From NCBI RefSeq assembly GCF_030268965.1, contig NZ_BSSE01000002.1, positions 519,540-583,539 on the forward strand: DNA of 64,000 nucleotides, given 5' to 3'. Positions within the stretch are counted from its first letter, which is position 1. Each line of letters opens with the position of its first letter. The DNA is from Microtetraspora sp. NBRC 16547. GTDB lineage: Bacteria > Actinomycetota > Actinomycetes > Streptosporangiales > Streptosporangiaceae. Both the position numbers and the translations under genes were made by a program. The notes below the pieces were generated by a model. That model had not been told where the DNA came from and made no database searches. It saw only the letters and a program-made list of their open reading frames with translations. Positions 44,610 through 53,399 of this stretch are shown in pieces.

Positions 44610-46199
44610 TCAGTCGCGGACCAGGGTGGCCTCCTCGAAGTCGAGTTCCTGCATCATCCGGCGCAGCACCTCGTCGTCGATGCGGCGCTCGTCACGGAGC
44701 CGGATGATCACTCCCCGCTCTGTGTCGATCATCTCCCTGCGCAGTCGGCGGTAGAGCGACGCGGGTGTCTCCTCCCCCTGCGGCCCGGTGCCACCGCCCA
44801 GCCGCTCCCACGCGTGCAGCGCATTGCGCTCGGTACGTTCGCGCAGCACCTCGATGACCTCCTCGTGGACGTCGAGCACGCCGCCGGCGACCATCTCGTC
44901 CAGCCTGGCCAGCGCCGCGTCGGCGGCGGCCTGCTGCGCGGCGGCCTCCTGGAGGTCGTCCTGGTAGCGCTCACGTTCGTTCGACACGCCCAGCTTCCTG
45001 ATCAGCCAGGGGAAGGACAATCCCTGCACGACCAGGGTGCCGATCACGATGACGAACGTCACGAACAGCAGCAGGTTGCGCTGGGGGAAGTTCTGCGGCA
45101 GGGCGAACGCGGCGGCGAGCGAGACCACGCCGCGCATCCCCGCCCAGCTCAGGACGACCACATGCCGCCACGGGGGCCGAACGGGCTCACGCCGCCTGAT
45201 CTCCTTGGAAAGGATCCGGGGCAGATACGTCGAGGGGACCATCCAGACGACCCGTGCCAGCACCGTCACCAGCAGCAGGACCAGCGCGTATATCAGGACC
45301 CGGCCCGGGGGCTCGCCCGACAACCCGAGCACGATCGGGCGGAGCTGGAGGCCGATGAGGATGAAGACGATCGACTCCAGGATGAAGTCGGCCACCTGCC
45401 AGACCGCGTCGGAGATCAGGCGCGTGCCGTACGACGTGTGGCTCAGCCGGTGGCCGAGGTAGAGCCCCACGATCACTACGGCGATCACGCCGGAGGCGTG
45501 CGCGGACTCCGCCGCCAGGAACGCGCCGTACGGCAGCAGCAGGGACATGCCGTTCGTGACGAGCGCGTCGGTGAGCCTCCGCAGCAGCAGCCCGGCGGCG
45601 TACGCGATGGCGAGACCGATGACCACGCCGACCCCGGCGGCGTAGAGGAACTCCCCGCCCGCCTGGGCGAGCCCGACGCCCGTCCCGACCACCGCGCCGA
45701 CCGCGACACGGAACGCGGTGAGCGCGGTCGCGTCGTTGAACAGGCTCTCCCCGATCAGGATGGTGAGCGGCCTGCGCGGGAGGCCGAGCCTGCGGCCGAT
45801 GGCCACCGCCGCGACCGCGTCCGGCGGCGCCACGATCGCGCCGAGCGCGAAGGCCGCGGCGAGCGGCAGTTCCGGGATCATCGCGTGGGCGACCATGCCG
45901 ATCACGAGGGTGCTGAACAGCACCAGGCCCACGGAGAGCAGGATCACCGCCCGCTTGGTGTCGCGCAGGCGCAGGTACGAGCTGTCCAGCGCCGCCGAGT
46001 AGAGCAGCGGCGGCAGGAAGACCACCAGGACGATCTCAGGGTCGAGCCGGTACTCGGGCACGCCCGGCACGTAGGACAGCACAAGTCCGGCGATCACCAG
46101 CAGCAGAGGGGCCGAAAGGTCCCGTCTCCTGGCGATCGCGGCGATCACAAGCGCGCCGGCGGCCAGCAGGACCAGTCCGGCCCCCGCGGAGATGTCCAT
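44610..46199 (-). CDS. Na+/H+ antiporter (CPA1 family)
   Basis: ATG 46199 gives 529 residues: about twelve membrane helices (1-390), then a cytoplasmic tail of 130 residues rich in Glu/Arg helices. GAIVAPPDAVAAVAIGRR and GESLFNDATALTAFRV carry the ion-site Asp residues of bacterial NhaP/NHE-type exchangers (the ND motif defines the electroneutral CPA1 type). Role: cytoplasmic pH and Na+ homeostasis. The neighbour upstream, encoding a Tyr-rich protein, ends 54 nt away on the same strand. Confidence 0.88.
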   Translation of the reverse strand: MDISAGAGLVLLAAGALVIAAIARRRDLSAPLLLVIAGLVLSYVPGVPEYRLDPEIVLVVFLPPLLYSAALDSSYLRLRDTKRAVILLSVGLVLFSTLVIGMVAHAMIPELPLAAAFALGAIVAPPDAVAAVAIGRRLGLPRRPLTILIGESLFNDATALTAFRVAVGAVVGTGVGLAQAGGEFLYAAGVGVVIGLAIAYAAGLLLRRLTDALVTNGMSLLLPYGAFLAAESAHASGVIAVVIVGLYLGHRLSHTSYGTRLISDAVWQVADFILESIVFILIGLQLRPIVLGLSGEPPGRVLIYALVLLLVTVLARVVWMVPSTYLPRILSKEIRRREPVRPPWRHVVVLSWAGMRGVVSLAAAFALPQNFPQRNLLLFVTFVIVIGTLVVQGLSFPWLIRKLGVSNERERYQDDLQEAAAQQAAADAALARLDEMVAGGVLDVHEEVIEVLRERTERNALHAWERLGGGTGPQGEETPASLYRRLRREMIDTERGVIIRLRDERRIDDEVLRRMMQELDFEEATLVRD

Positions 46200-46252
46200 C
46201 AACCGTCGAGCGTACCCGCGCGGCGGTCATGCGGCCTTGGGCTGTCCCCCGA

Positions 46253-47545
46253 TCACCAGTCGCGCTCGTCCCGCTGTTCCGGACGCAGCCGCTCGCCGGT
46301 GCTGAAGACCGGATCGTGGATGTAAGGCCGGGTCAGCGAGGGGTCGGTCTGGCGCGACTGCGCCGTCCCGAGGCCGAGCGGGTCGTTCGGGTCCACCCCC
46401 GCGTGCGGGGACTGCGCGGACTGTTGCGGCGACTGCGGATGCGGGTGACCCTGCTGTCCTTGCTGTCCCTGCTGCGGGCTCGGGTGCTGTCCCTGCTGGG
46501 GCTGGGGCTCGGGGTCGAACCGGTACGCGGGCCGTCCCGGCACCGGCGAGGGGAACTGGTAGACGGGCTCCCCCGGGTCGTACGAGCCTCCGGAGGAGTC
46601 TCCCGGCCCGGACGGCGCGTCGTAGGAACGTGCCCCCTGGTCGTACTGCTGGTCCCGGTCGTACTGATCTCTCTCGTACCGGTCCCTGTCGTAGGGGCCG
46701 GTCTCGTACTGGCCGGTCTCGTACTGGCCGTACGAACCGGGGGCCGGCTCGTACGGCAGGGAGTCGGCCACGATCAGGTTCTCCCTCGGGACGCTGTCGC
46801 CCGAGGAGGCGCCGCGCCGCTCCCTGCCTGGGGTGCCCCTGGCCACCAGCACGTCGTTCGGGCCGAGCGCCGCCGGCGCCGGCTCCTGCTGGTACGGCAC
46901 CGGCTGGCCGTAGTCGGGGTCCGGCTGGCCGTAGTCGGAAGCCGTCCGTCCGTAGTCCGGCCCGGCCTGCGGGTAACCGCCGTCCTGCTGGCCGTAGCCC
47001 GCGTCCGGATAGCCCGCGTCCGGGTAAGCGGTGTCCGGGTAAGCGGCGTCCGGGTGACCGTAGCCGCCGTCCGGGGTCCTGTAGTCCCCATCGGGCTGGC
47101 CGTAGCCGGCGTCCGGTCCGGCCTGCGCGTAGGCGGGCGCCTGCTGCTCCTGCTGGTACGGCACGGCGCCCTGGCCGGGAGCCCCGTACCCTCCCTGGCC
47201 CGGCTGGGCCGGGTAGCCCTGGGCGGGTGGCTCGCTGAGCTGCGGGCGGGTGTACTGACCGGTCCCCGGGTATTCGCCCACCTCGACCTGGTTCAGCGGG
47301 CCGGTCCCCGGCTCGTCGGCGTACTGGCCGCCCGCCTCCGTGAAGCCGTCGTCGAGGGTATCGATGAGGCGACCGACATCGTCCATCGGCATGCGAAAAC
47401 TCGCGGTGCACATCTCGCCCCGCCAGAGGCTCAGGACGAGCGTTCCCTCATGCCAGGTGACCCGGAGCACGCGGTCCTGGCCCCGGGCGTCAAAGAACAC
47501 CTCACCGAATGATGGCAGTGGGACAACTTCCGACATGGCAGACAT
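46253..47545 (-). CDS. Actinobacterial protein with small conserved N-domain and long Tyr/Gln/Gly/Pro-rich tail
   Basis: Up to 430 residues (ATG 47545; ATG 47536 also possible). The first 75 residues look folded (VLRVTWHEGTLVLSLWRGEM). From about 80 to the end the chain is low-complexity, made of degenerate YGQPD, AYPDAGYP and YETGQYETG units, then QQGQ and PQQS runs near the C-terminus. No membrane segment. I recognise the N-domain only as an actinobacterial protein of unknown function. The tail should be disordered and, with many Tyr in a Gln/Gly/Pro context, resembles phase-separating sequences. Confidence 0.72.
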   Translation of the reverse strand: MSAMSEVVPLPSFGEVFFDARGQDRVLRVTWHEGTLVLSLWRGEMCTASFRMPMDDVGRLIDTLDDGFTEAGGQYADEPGTGPLNQVEVGEYPGTGQYTRPQLSEPPAQGYPAQPGQGGYGAPGQGAVPYQQEQQAPAYAQAGPDAGYGQPDGDYRTPDGGYGHPDAAYPDTAYPDAGYPDAGYGQQDGGYPQAGPDYGRTASDYGQPDPDYGQPVPYQQEPAPAALGPNDVLVARGTPGRERRGASSGDSVPRENLIVADSLPYEPAPGSYGQYETGQYETGPYDRDRYERDQYDRDQQYDQGARSYDAPSGPGDSSGGSYDPGEPVYQFPSPVPGRPAYRFDPEPQPQQGQHPSPQQGQQGQQGHPHPQSPQQSAQSPHAGVDPNDPLGLGTAQSRQTDPSLTRPYIHDPVFSTGERLRPEQRDERDW

Positions 47546-47931
47546 AGTGCCTTTACCTGCCCTTATCCGTCCACTCGACCACGGGAATCCCTACAGTAAC
47601 GCCTGTTCCGGTGCCATCCCGGACGCCCCGGATCCCACCGGGTAGATCACCTTTGACCATGTGGGGCGTGCTCGCCAGTGTGCCACGCGCCTCGCTCCGC
47701 CGAACCACGAACGTCGGGATGTGCCGGCGCGGTCACAGAGCATCCGGGACGCATCCGGGACGCATCCAGGACCGGAATCCCGTCCTTCGTGGCGTCGGTT
47801 CGGGCCCTCCGCGACTGGGCTGTCGTGTACCGTCGGGCGCGCGCTGAGGCGGCGTGCTGGGGTCCCCGGTAATGGGGCGGCGGGGAGGACGTCGAGCACC
47901 GAATGTCGGCGACAGCGGGTAGCGTTCTCCC
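47546..47931. repeat. Intergenic region with a triple 11-bp repeat
   Basis: The 386 nt between divergent genes contain no convincing gene. GCATCCGGGAC is repeated at 47740, 47751 and 47762 (last copy GCATCCAGGAC). Promoters for the helicase and the Tyr-rich protein should lie here. Confidence 0.5.
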
Positions 47932-49905
47932 GTGCCATCCAGTGACTCCAAGATCGCGCTGCCCCCTGTCGACGAGCTGCTTACCGTGGCGGTGACCGGC
48001 CTCGGGGGCACCGAGCGGCCTGGTCAGGTCACGATGGCGCAGGCCGTTCAGGAGGCCGTGGAGACCGAGCGGCACCTCGCCGTCCAGGCGGGCACCGGCA
48101 CCGGAAAGTCACTGGCCTATCTCATTCCCGCGATCAGGCACGCCATGGAGAGCGGCGACGCGATCGTCGTCTCGACCGCGACGATCGCGCTGCAACGCCA
48201 GCTCGTCGATCGCGACCTTCCCCGGCTGGCGGAGGCGCTGGAGCCGCATCTGCCGCACAAGCCCGAGTTCGCGATCCTCAAGGGCCGGCGCAACTACCTC
48301 TGCCGTTACAAGACGGCCGCCGGCATGCCCGACGACGAGGACGACCAGCTCTTCGACCCGCGCGAGGTGAGCGCCACCGGGCGGATGGTCCAGCGGATCC
48401 AGGAGTGGGCCAACGAGACCGAGACCGGCGACCGCGACGAGCTGGTCCCCGGCGTCAGCGACCTGGCCTGGCGGCAGTTCTCGGTGCACGCCAAGGAGTG
48501 CCTGGGCGCGCAGCGCTGCCCGAGCGGCGCCGAGTGCTTCGCCGAGCTGGCCAGGCAGCGGGCGGGAGAGGCGGACGTCGTGGTCACCAACCACGCGCTG
48601 CTGGCGATCGACGCGATGGAGGACTTCCCCGTCCTGCCCGAGCACGACGTCGTCGTGGTCGACGAGGCGCACGAGCTGGTCGACCGGGTGACCTCGGTGG
48701 TCACCGACGAGCTGTCGGAGGCCAGTGTCTCCCTGGCGGTCCGCCGCGTGGGCAGGCTGCTCGAGCAGGGCGTGGCCGACCGGCTGAAGGAGGCGGGAGA
48801 GGATCTCGGCGCCCTCCTGGCGGCGGCGCCCGCCGGGCGGGTGGACGATCTCCCCCAGTCCCTCGGGCTCACCCTCGCGTTGGTCAGGGACGCCGCGTTC
48901 GCCTGTATCACCGCCCTCGGCCCGCGTAACAAGGACAAGGACGATCCCGAGAACGCGGGGGCGCGCAAGGCGGCGTTCACCGCGCTCGACGAGGTCCATG
49001 ACACCGCGCAGCGCATGCTCGACGCGTTCGGCGCCGAGTCCGAGGCGGATCGGGCTGAGGTGGTCTGGCTGGACGCCGGGCACGGCCGGGTGCCGCCGAC
49101 ACTCCGGGTGGCCCCGCTGTCCGTAGGCGGCATGCTTCGCGACAAGCTGTTCGGCGACCGCACGGTGATCCTCACCAGCGCCACGCTCGCCCTCGGCGGC
49201 TCCTTCGACGGCATGGCCCGCCAGTGGGGCCTCGGCGACGACTGGACCGGCCTCGACGTCGGCTCGCCGTTCGACCACCCGCGCAGCGGCATCCTGTACG
49301 TCGCCAAGCACCTGCCGCAGCCGGGCCGCGACGGCCTTCCCGAGGCGTACCTCGACGAGATCTCCGAGCTGATCGAGGCGGCGGGCGGGCGCACGCTGGG
49401 GCTGTTCTCCTCGATGCGGGCCGCGAAGGCCGCCTCCGAGGCGTTGCGCGAGCGGCTCGACGTGCCGCTGCTCTGCCAGGGTGACGACTCCACATCGCAG
49501 CTGGTCAAGCAGTTCGCCGCGGATCCGGCCACCTGCCTGTTCGGCACGCTGTCACTGTGGCAGGGCGTGGACGTCCCTGGGCCCTCGCTCACATTGGTGA
49601 TCATCGACCGGATTCCGTTCCCGCGTCCGGACGACCCGCTCGCGTCCGCCCGGCAGCGGCACATCGCGGCCAAGGGCGGAAACGGCTTCATGACCGTCGC
49701 CGCCACGCACGCCGCGCTGCTTCTCGCCCAGGGCGCGGGCCGGTTGCTGCGGTCGATCAGCGACCGGGGCGTCGTCGCCGTCCTCGATCCGCGACTGGCC
49801 ACCGCTCGGTACGGCGGCTTCCTGCTGGGCTCGCTGCCCCCGTTCTGGCGCACCAGTGACCCGGCGAAGGTGCGGGATGCGTTGCGCCGCCTCACCGCCT
49901 CCTGA
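47932..49905 (+). CDS. ATP-dependent DNA helicase, DinG/XPD-like
   Basis: The 657-residue SF2 helicase has Walker A AGTGTGKS (53-60), DEAH at 244-247 and helicase motifs V-VI near the C-terminus (GTLSLWQGVDVPG, QGAGRLLR). Four cysteines (Cys124, 190, 196 and 202) lie between the Walker A and DEAH motifs in the spacing of the [4Fe-4S] cluster of XPD/DinG enzymes. It would unwind DNA 5'-3', possibly at R-loops or forks. Alone in its transcription unit; GTG start at 47932. Confidence 0.9.
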   Translation: MPSSDSKIALPPVDELLTVAVTGLGGTERPGQVTMAQAVQEAVETERHLAVQAGTGTGKSLAYLIPAIRHAMESGDAIVVSTATIALQRQLVDRDLPRLAEALEPHLPHKPEFAILKGRRNYLCRYKTAAGMPDDEDDQLFDPREVSATGRMVQRIQEWANETETGDRDELVPGVSDLAWRQFSVHAKECLGAQRCPSGAECFAELARQRAGEADVVVTNHALLAIDAMEDFPVLPEHDVVVVDEAHELVDRVTSVVTDELSEASVSLAVRRVGRLLEQGVADRLKEAGEDLGALLAAAPAGRVDDLPQSLGLTLALVRDAAFACITALGPRNKDKDDPENAGARKAAFTALDEVHDTAQRMLDAFGAESEADRAEVVWLDAGHGRVPPTLRVAPLSVGGMLRDKLFGDRTVILTSATLALGGSFDGMARQWGLGDDWTGLDVGSPFDHPRSGILYVAKHLPQPGRDGLPEAYLDEISELIEAAGGRTLGLFSSMRAAKAASEALRERLDVPLLCQGDDSTSQLVKQFAADPATCLFGTLSLWQGVDVPGPSLTLVIIDRIPFPRPDDPLASARQRHIAAKGGNGFMTVAATHAALLLAQGAGRLLRSISDRGVVAVLDPRLATARYGGFLLGSLPPFWRTSDPAKVRDALRRLTAS

Positions 49906-49931
49906 GCCGGCCCGAGCTCCTCGTCCGGCGT

Positions 49932-50122
49932 TCAGGACGTCCGTGACGACACGGTGATCGGGTCGCCGACCGCGATCTCCCCCGGTCCTCCTCGTACGGC
50001 TCGGCTCCCTCGACGACCACGTTGGGCCGAAACCGTGCCATGTCCAGCGGGCCGGGAGGATCCTCCCCACGCTCGACCGCTCCGGCGGCGAGCCACTCGT
50101 CGAGCCGTCGAAGCGGCGACAA
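49932..50122 (-). pseudogene. Decayed MOSC-domain gene fragment
   Basis: One frame from TTG 50122 reads RLDEWLAAGA...MARFRPNVVVEGAEPYEEDR, the MOSC segment that carries the RFRPN-V-V motif. Right after this, the +1 frame reads GEIAVGDPITV and stops at 49932-49934. GxIxVGDxVxV is normally the extreme C-terminus of the domain. The stretch between, with the catalytic Cys motif, is gone, and so is the N-terminus. I therefore read it as a remnant with an internal deletion and frame change. Intact MOSC proteins bind molybdenum or handle N-oxygenated substrates. Sits 5 nt from the end of the GDSL gene. Confidence 0.6.
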
Positions 50123-50126
50123 TTCT

Positions 50127-50957
50127 CTACATAGAAGAAGGATCTGTCGTAAACGGGGTCAGATCGGGACGCTTGGGGTCAAGGTCATCACCTGAGGATC
50201 GTCCACGGAGACGTCGGCCGATCCACGGGACGAGGTGCTCCCGCACCCACTGGGCGTCTTCACGGCGCTTCAGCCGCGGATCGACGTCCTCACGCGGCGG
50301 CCACGCCGTACGCCACGTGTCCTCGGACGGGACGCCGAGCACGTCGAGGACCTTCGCGGCGACCATGCGATGGCCGTGCTCGTTCATGTGCAGGCGGTCG
50401 TCGCTCCAGGCCCGCCAGTCCCGCAGCCCCTGCATGGACCACTGGTCCACGAGGCGGCAGCCGTACAGGTCGGAGATCGAGCGGATGTGCAGGTAGAACG
50501 TGGCGAACTTGCCGCGCGCCCGCCGCATGATCGGCGTGTCGCGCGGGTCCACGCCGGTGAAGAGCAGCACGTCGGCGCCGGTGCTCCGCAGATCGCGTAC
50601 CGCTCCCGCCAGCTTCTTGGCCATCCGGTCCGGATCGCTGCCGGGCCGGAGCAGGTCGTTGCCTCCCGCGCAGAAGCTGATGAGATCAGGCTTCTTCTCC
50701 ACGGCCAGGGGAACCTGGTGCTCGACGATCTGGTCGAGGAGCTTTCCCCGGACCGCGAGGTTGGCGTAGCGGAAGCCGGGCTCCAGCTGCCCGAGCCGCT
50801 CGGCGACGCGGTCCGCCCAGCCGCGGAAACGCTCCCCCTGCCCCGGACTCGCGCCCGGCGCGCCGATCGGGGGATCGTTGAGCCCCTCGGTGAAGCTGTC
50901 CCCGACGGCCACGAACGACGTGTAGGCCACGCCCAACCCCCTCTTTGCCAACCCCAT
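50127..50957 (-). CDS. SGNH/GDSL-family hydrolase
   Basis: The 276-residue protein has the four SGNH blocks: GDSFTEG (nucleophile Ser21), Gly in the second block, GGND, and DRLHMNEHGH with the catalytic Asp and His. There is no signal peptide, so the protein is cytoplasmic. Substrate unknown; esterase, lipase and acyl-sugar deacylase are all possible. The C-terminus is Arg/Asp-rich. Confidence 0.87.
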   Translation of the reverse strand: MGLAKRGLGVAYTSFVAVGDSFTEGLNDPPIGAPGASPGQGERFRGWADRVAERLGQLEPGFRYANLAVRGKLLDQIVEHQVPLAVEKKPDLISFCAGGNDLLRPGSDPDRMAKKLAGAVRDLRSTGADVLLFTGVDPRDTPIMRRARGKFATFYLHIRSISDLYGCRLVDQWSMQGLRDWRAWSDDRLHMNEHGHRMVAAKVLDVLGVPSEDTWRTAWPPREDVDPRLKRREDAQWVREHLVPWIGRRLRGRSSGDDLDPKRPDLTPFTTDPSSM

Positions 50958-51052
50958 GCCGACCGGCTCCTGCCGTTCGCGTCACGACACGAATCAACCG
51001 AGCTTTCGTCTAGCTTTCCGCATGCGGGTCCAGAGAGGGAAACGCGGGGGTG

Positions 51053-51487
51053 TCACTCCGGCAGATCGGCGATCGCGTGCAGCGCGAGAACGTACGACCG
51101 CATGCCGAAACCGGCGATCGTGCCGGTGGCGACGGCGGCGACGACCGAGGTGTGGCGGAACTCCTCCCGGGCGTTCGGGTTGGAGATGTGCACCTCCACG
51201 AGCGGCGCGGTCCGCTGGGCGATCGCGTCGCGCAGCGCGTACGAGTAGTGCGTGAACGCGGCGGGATTCAGCACGACCGGGATCTTGCCGTCCGCCGCCT
51301 CGTGGATCCACCCGATGAGCTCGGCCTCGTCGTCGGTCTGCCTGACCTCGACGGACAGTCCCAGCTCACGGCCGCTCTCCCGGCAGAGCGCGGCCAGGTC
51401 CTCCAGGGTCTGCGCGCCGTACACGTCCGGCTCGCGGCTGCCCAGGCGCCCCAGGTTGGGGCCGTTCAGAACCAGCACGGGCCGCAT
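51053..51487 (-). CDS. aroQ: 3-dehydroquinate dehydratase, type II
   Basis: The 144-residue enzyme dehydrates 3-dehydroquinate to 3-dehydroshikimate. Seen: [17 protein letters not shown] near the N-terminus (with the catalytic Arg/Tyr loop), [15 protein letters not shown] and [15 protein letters not shown], which contains the catalytic His. Type II form, usual in actinobacteria. Last gene of the shikimate cluster, 109 nt after aroB. Confidence 0.93.
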   Translation of the reverse strand: MRPVLVLNGPNLGRLGSREPDVYGAQTLEDLAALCRESGRELGLSVEVRQTDDEAELIGWIHEAADGKIPVVLNPAAFTHYSYALRDAIAQRTAPLVEVHISNPNAREEFRHTSVVAAVATGTIAGFGMRSYVLALHAIADLPE

Positions 51488-51596
51488 CGGCGCACCGCCT
51501 TCTCGTAGTAGCCGCGATCTGGGAAGCCGCAGTCGGGGAGACCGCGGTCAGCGAGCCCGGACTCAGGAAGCCCGTGGCGGGCGGGAGATCCGGAGG

Positions 51597-52673
51597 TCAC
51601 CGCGCGACCTCGTGGTACGCGGCCTCCAGCAGCTCCTCCCCCGGATCCTCCAGGCGGGCGGGCTGCGCGAGCCCGTCCAGGACCACGAAGCGCAGCTTCG
51701 CCCCCCGGCTCTTCTTGTCGACCCGCATGTGGTCGCGGAGCGCGGGCCACGCCTCCCGCCGGTACGCCGTGGGAAGGCCGACGGAGGTGAGGATGGACCG
51801 GGTCCGGTCGACGATGTCGCTGCCGACCCGGCCGTCGAGCCGGGACAGCTCGGCGGCGTAGACCAGGCCGATCGCGACGGCCTCGCCGTGCCGGATGCGG
51901 TAGTCCTCGACCCGCTCGATCGCGTGAGCCAGGGTGTGACCGTAGTTGAGGATCTCCCTGAACCCGCTCTCGCGCAGGTCGGCGCCGACCACGTCGGCCT
52001 TGACCTGGATCTTCCGCTCGATCAGCTCACGGGTGTGCGGCCCGTCGGGGACGCACGCGCCGGCGGGGTCCTCCTCGATCAGGCGGAGGATCTCCGGATC
52101 GGCGATGAAACCGCCCTTGACGATCTCGGCGAGGCCCGCGACGTAGTCCTCCCGCGGCACGCTGACCAGCGTCGCGAGGTCGCAGAGGACGCCCTTCGGC
52201 GGGTGGAACGAACCGACCAGGTTCTTGCCTTCGGGGGTGTTGATGCCGGTCTTGCCGCCGACGGCCGCGTCGACCATGGCGAGCAGCGTGGTGGGCACGT
52301 GGACGACTTGGACGCCGCGCAGCCAGGTGGCCGCCACGAAGCCCGCGAGGTCGGTGGTCGCTCCCCCGCCGACGCCGACGACCGCGTCGGACCTGGTCAC
52401 GCCGTATCGGCCGAGCGCCGACCACAGCTCGGCGGCGACGTGGACGGACTTGGCCTCCTCGCCGTCGGGCACGGGAAGCGCGATCACCTCGTATCCGGCG
52501 GCCTCCAACGCCCCACACACCGGACGGGAGATCTCCGGCAGGCTCGCCGGGTGGATCACCGCGACCGTGCGGGTTCCGGCGCCGAGCAGGCCGGGCAGCT
52601 CGCCCAGGATGCCGGTGCCGACGACCACGTCGTACGGGCTGTCGCCCCGCACGCGGATGCGGGTGGCGGTCAC
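51597..52673 (-). CDS. aroB: 3-dehydroquinate synthase
   Basis: GTG 52673 behind GAGGTGA gives 358 residues. The enzyme turns DAHP into dehydroquinate using NAD+ and a divalent metal. Motifs: DGEEAKS, GVGGGATTDLAGFVAATWLRG, TTLLAMVDAAVGGKTGIN, KNLVGSFHPPKGV and the metal-binding GHTLAHAIE His. Full length. It follows aroK by about 100 nt; upstream in-frame codons rich in Pro and Ala lack a ribosome-binding site and were excluded. Confidence 0.93.
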   Translation of the reverse strand: MTATRIRVRGDSPYDVVVGTGILGELPGLLGAGTRTVAVIHPASLPEISRPVCGALEAAGYEVIALPVPDGEEAKSVHVAAELWSALGRYGVTRSDAVVGVGGGATTDLAGFVAATWLRGVQVVHVPTTLLAMVDAAVGGKTGINTPEGKNLVGSFHPPKGVLCDLATLVSVPREDYVAGLAEIVKGGFIADPEILRLIEEDPAGACVPDGPHTRELIERKIQVKADVVGADLRESGFREILNYGHTLAHAIERVEDYRIRHGEAVAIGLVYAAELSRLDGRVGSDIVDRTRSILTSVGLPTAYRREAWPALRDHMRVDKKSRGAKLRFVVLDGLAQPARLEDPGEELLEAAYHEVAR

Positions 52674-52776
52674 GACGTCACCTCGCGGCGGCGCGGTGAC
52701 CGGAAGTGCGCCACGCGGGAGCGCGGCGGCCGGGAGTGGGATGCTCGGGAGCACGCCGAGCGGAGGCGGCATGTGC

Positions 52777-53295
52777 TCATGCGAGCTCCTTGACGATCTC
52801 GGCGACGATGTCGGCAGGCTCGCGCTCGTCGGTGACCACGATCACCTCGGCCAGCCGCTCGTAGATCGGGCGGCGCTCCTCCATCAGCTTCCTGAGCCGG
52901 CTGCGCGGGTTCAGCACGAGCAGCGGGCGGGCGGAGGCGAGGCCGACCCTCTTGACCGCCTGGTCGAGCTTCACCTGGAGGTAGACGACCCGGTGCGCGG
53001 CCAGCGCCTCCTGGGTCGACTCGTCGAGGATCGCGCCGCCACCAAGCGAGAGGACGCCGTCGTGCTCCTCCAGCGCGGTCCGCACGGCGGTCGCCTCCAG
53101 CTCACGGAAGCGCGCCTCACCGTCCTCGACGAACACGTCGCTCACCGACTTGCCCGCGACCGCCTCGACGTCGGCGTCCGTGTCGCGGAAGCCGACACCG
53201 AGGTGCTCGGCCAGCAGGGTGCCGATCGTCGTCTTGCCTGATCCCGGCGGCCCGATGAGGACCGCGGCGGGCCGCCGCTGTTCTGCCGATTGCAT
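52777..53295 (-). CDS. aroK: Shikimate kinase
   Basis: ATG 53295 gives 172 residues; GTG 53301 is too close to the AAGG site. Walker A GPPGSGKTT, the shikimate-binding DTDADVE, FRELE and the GGGAILDESTQ motif identify the enzyme, which phosphorylates shikimate at C3. Preceded by an unusual 10-bp periodic repeat. Between aroC (upstream) and aroB (downstream) in the same direction. Confidence 0.93.
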   Translation of the reverse strand: MQSAEQRRPAAVLIGPPGSGKTTIGTLLAEHLGVGFRDTDADVEAVAGKSVSDVFVEDGEARFRELEATAVRTALEEHDGVLSLGGGAILDESTQEALAAHRVVYLQVKLDQAVKRVGLASARPLLVLNPRSRLRKLMEERRPIYERLAEVIVVTDEREPADIVAEIVKELA

Positions 53296-53300
53296 GGTCA

Positions 53301-53350
53301 CGAACCTTATCGAGGGTTACCGATGGTTATCGCGGGTTATCGCGGATTAT
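53301..53350. repeat. Five 10-bp units, consensus CGcgGGTTAT, just before aroK
   Basis: Five consecutive decamers (cgaaccttat, cgagggttac, cgatggttat, cgcgggttat, cgcggattat) share one pattern. On the minus strand they read as ATAAC boxes spaced one helical turn apart directly upstream of the aroK start, and the first unit carries its ribosome-binding AAGG. Confidence 0.65.
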
Positions 53351-53399
53351 CGATCCTGGCGTATGCGGATGTCGCGGGCCCTTTTGTGATCATTGGCGG

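Noticed and set aside
49932..50122. Intact small gene
   Set aside because: The frame carries only part of the MOSC fold and its C-terminal strand lies in another frame, so decay fits better.
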